Source: an uncultured Collinsella sp. (lineage in GTDB: Bacteria > Actinomycetota > Coriobacteriia > Coriobacteriales > Coriobacteriaceae). Taken from it: a stretch of DNA of 8,693 nucleotides. Both the position numbers and the translations under genes were made by a program. The notes below the pieces were generated by a model. It was not told the origin of the DNA, searched no databases, and worked only from the letters and a program-made list of their open reading frames with translations. How positions within the stretch are numbered: the stretch's first letter is position 1; each line of letters opens with the position of its first letter. Location of the stretch: NCBI GenBank assembly GCA_900552395.1, contig URZJ01000067.1, positions 1-8,693 of the forward strand, written 5' to 3'. Shown piece after piece: positions 7,438-8,693 of the stretch.

Positions 7438-7839
7438 CTACAGGCGGTCCTTGTTCTCGGCCTTAACGGCGTGCGCCTGCTGAACAAAGAACAGGTCGTA
7501 GACCACGATGACAAAGGCGCCATAGTTGATGGCATCGCCGCCAAACGCGGGAAGCGTGAGCACGGCCTGCGCAATCGTGGCGAGTGCGGCAACGATGCCG
7601 AGCTTAAACGCGCCATCCACCTGCGAGGGCTTGTTGGCGCCCTTGATGCCCGCAACACCTGCGGCGAGATCGATGAGGCCCTTGGCGACAAGCACGACCG
7701 TGGCGAGCATGGCGTTCGGCCCGTAGGTGGACTCGAACTTGCCGGTCGCGATGCCGGCGATTCCAATGACGAGACTGGCGATGCCCAGAACAAAATAAAT
7801 CAGGGCAAGGATTTTGAGTGTCTTGCGAGCGGCGCTCAT
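7438..7839 (-). CDS. Four-helix integral membrane protein, unknown function
   Basis: A 133-aa hydrophobic protein that I do not recognise as a named family. It has a basic N-terminus (MSAARKTLK) and four predicted membrane spans at about 8-30, 43-66, 77-97 and 105-121. A short loop GIKGANKPSQVDG lies between helices 2 and 3, and a charged, probably cytoplasmic tail (KAENKDRL) ends it. The paired helices with GIAGIATG and AAGVAGIKG suggest an internal duplication of a two-helix unit. The frame is open a further 83 codons upstream, but the ATG at 7839 is preferred. It has AAAGGA six bases before it, hydrophobic coding character begins there, and the extension is low-complexity and lies across a good promoter. 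Transcribed alone and convergent with rlmA. No catalytic motif is visible. Confidence 0.8.
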   Translation of the reverse strand: MSAARKTLKILALIYFVLGIASLVIGIAGIATGKFESTYGPNAMLATVVLVAKGLIDLAAGVAGIKGANKPSQVDGAFKLGIVAALATIAQAVLTLPAFGGDAINYGAFVIVVYDLFFVQQAHAVKAENKDRL

Positions 7840-7890
7840 AACTGGTCCTTTCGATGCGGGCGCGGTGAATCTGTCGCGCCCAGGTTGCGG

Positions 7891-7919
7891 CATATATGGT
7901 GAAGCACATTGTAGTTCAA
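7891..7919 (-). promoter_or_regulatory. Probable sigma-70-type promoter of the four-helix membrane protein gene
   Basis: On the reverse strand TTGAAC (7914-7919) and TATATG (7891-7896) are separated by exactly 17 bases, a near-consensus housekeeping arrangement. Initiation about seven bases further on would leave a leader of roughly 45 bases with the ribosome binding site just before the ATG at 7839. It lies inside the open upstream extension of that frame, which argues against the longer protein. Confidence 0.55.
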
Positions 7920-8070
7920 CGCGGCGATGCATGCGCCTGAAAGCGACTCTTGCCTGTGCGGTCCAACCTTTCAAAAAGGAAAGCTGGACGTAAGCCAAAT
8001 CGATGGCAGCGTATGCGCGGCGCTGCGATGATGAGGCCATGGTAAGAGCTGGACCGAAGGAGGAGCCGTG

Positions 8071-8211
8071 ATGTACGGAGCCAAGCAAGTGCGTGAGCCG
8101 CGTTCGTTAGGAAGGCGTATGGGCGATTCCGTGATCGCTGCCGTGTGCACGGGATTGATGGCGGTGCTTTGCATTGGGATGCTGTGGACCATGTCGCGTG
8201 TGGGACAATAG
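8071..8211 (+). CDS. Small single-span membrane protein, 46 aa, unknown function
   Basis: A short frame with an excellent ribosome binding site, AAGGAGGAG (8057-8065), ideally spaced from the ATG at 8071; a GTG at 8068 is a less well placed alternative. The product has a basic N-terminal region (Lys5, Arg8, Arg11, Arg15, Arg16). One hydrophobic helix follows at about 20-41 with Cys26 and Cys34, then a short tail RVGQ. By the positive-inside rule the N-terminus should be cytoplasmic. I recognise no family. It lies 63 bases before the RsmJ-like methyltransferase gene on the same strand and may be cotranscribed with it. The upstream spacer (7920-8070) contains a 6-bp inverted repeat GCAGCG/CGCTGC (8006-8026) but no convincing promoter. 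Ribosome binding site plus helix make translation likely; function is unknown. Confidence 0.65.
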   Translation: MYGAKQVREPRSLGRRMGDSVIAAVCTGLMAVLCIGMLWTMSRVGQ

Positions 8212-8274
8212 CGGACGGTTGGGTGCCAACTGAGGTGGCGCTCACGTATTCGTTTTGTTTGCTAAGGAGTGTCC

Positions 8275-8685
8275 ATGGGCGTCGTCGATCCCTTTTCTGT
8301 TGCTCGGGCTGCTGGGCTCGAGCTCGTGCGGACGTCCGAGGGCCTCACGCTCACCGATGGCACGATGGAGCTGCGTGCCGATTTTGGCCGCATGCTTCCG
8401 CGGCTCAAGCAGGGTCGTCTGCAGCAAGAGCTGCTGGTAAAGGTTGCGCGCACAAAGGGCGTCGAGCGCCCATGGGCGATTGACGCCACGGCAGGCTTTG
8501 GCGAGGATTCGCTGCTGCTGGCTGCCGCGGGTTTTGCGGTCGATTTGTATGAGCAGGATTGCGTGATCGCGGCGCTCCTCAAGGATGCTTTGGATCGCGC
8601 GGCAGATGATCCGGCGCTTGCGACAGCCGTGGCGCGCATGCGGATAAAAATGGTTATTCACTGCTTCCTTGTGACTCATTATTGA
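8275..8685 (+). pseudogene. RsmJ-like class I methyltransferase, 3' part replaced by unrelated AT-rich sequence
   Basis: Resembles the RsmJ family, SAM-dependent enzymes that methylate N2 of G1516 in 16S rRNA. Residues 31-58 correspond to the RsmJ lead-in, where other members have a basic, glycine-rich stretch. AIDATAGFGEDS (68-79) is SAM motif I, Glu93 ends strand 2, and CVIAALLKDALDRA (96-109) matches the helix after it. The ATG at 8275 is chosen because AAGGAG (8264-8269) overlaps the earlier GTG at 8269. Family likeness ends at about Arg123 (8643). The last 13 codons are AT-rich, match nothing expected and reach a TGA at 8683. The family's YLDPMFP active-site segment and C-terminal half (over 100 residues) are missing. 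The gene therefore looks truncated by an insertion, rearrangement or assembly join. It could be scored simply as a short CDS; activity is very unlikely. Confidence 0.75.
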
Positions 8686-8693
8686 ATTTTGCT

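Noticed and set aside
7840..8088. Upstream extension of the four-helix membrane protein to 216 aa
   Set aside because: The added 83 residues look like non-coding translation, the internal ATG at 7839 has a good ribosome binding site, and a well-spaced TTGAAC/TATATG promoter lies within the extension.
8218..8230. Small hairpin GTTGG-GTG-CCAAC after the 46-aa gene as a terminator
   Set aside because: Only five base pairs and no following T tract; not enough to call termination.
8269..8277. GTG at 8269 as the methyltransferase start
   Set aside because: The AAGGAG ribosome binding site overlaps it; the ATG at 8275 has the correct spacing.
1..8693. CRISPR array, tRNA/rRNA genes, defence or toxin-antitoxin system, complete insertion sequence
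   Set aside because: Looked for regularly spaced repeats, tRNA-like cloverleaf ends, transposase or nuclease motifs in the plausible genes; none is present. Apart from the listed items this is an ordinary chromosomal region.

Overview
The window is a high-GC stretch of bacterial chromosome that looks like a gut actinobacterium of the class Coriobacteriia, probably Collinsella or a close relative. I base this on strong G/C preference at third codon positions, strong AAGGAG-type ribosome binding sites, a large BspA-type leucine-rich-repeat protein, and short intergenic repeats built on GGGACA/GGGACG. The taxonomic call is inference from general character, with no database match behind it.

Layout, left to right. 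(1) The 3' part of a BspA-like leucine-rich-repeat surface protein gene on the + strand is open at the left edge. (2) It converges, with a 5-base gap, on ung (uracil-DNA glycosylase, - strand). Upstream of ung on the same strand is an EamA/DMT-family transporter gene. (3) The transporter is divergent from a LysR-type regulator gene, and the 158-base spacer holds a likely LysR operator. The regulator is broken by a frameshift between its DNA-binding and effector-binding halves. (4) A MATE-family efflux transporter (- strand) converges on the broken regulator. (5) A 191-base spacer with a repeat/palindrome/repeat element leads to rlmA, a 23S rRNA guanine methyltransferase (+ strand). (6) A strong intrinsic terminator, bracketed by two copies of GGGACAGGT, separates rlmA from a convergent 133-aa four-helix membrane protein of unknown function. 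(7) A 46-aa single-span membrane protein with an excellent ribosome binding site lies 5' of an RsmJ-like methyltransferase gene. Homology in that gene stops at about 8643, where the sequence turns AT-rich and the frame ends.

Most genes are housekeeping (DNA repair, rRNA modification) or membrane transport and appear to be transcribed singly or in pairs. The clearest regulatory pairing is the LysR gene with the divergent EamA transporter; in this strain the regulator should be non-functional unless the frameshift is a sequencing error. I see no tRNA, rRNA, CRISPR array, complete mobile element or defence system. The points most worth a second look are the LysR frameshift, the truncated RsmJ-like gene at a composition break, the small membrane protein, the duplicated non-repeat module in the leucine-rich-repeat protein, and the GGGAC-type intergenic repeats.
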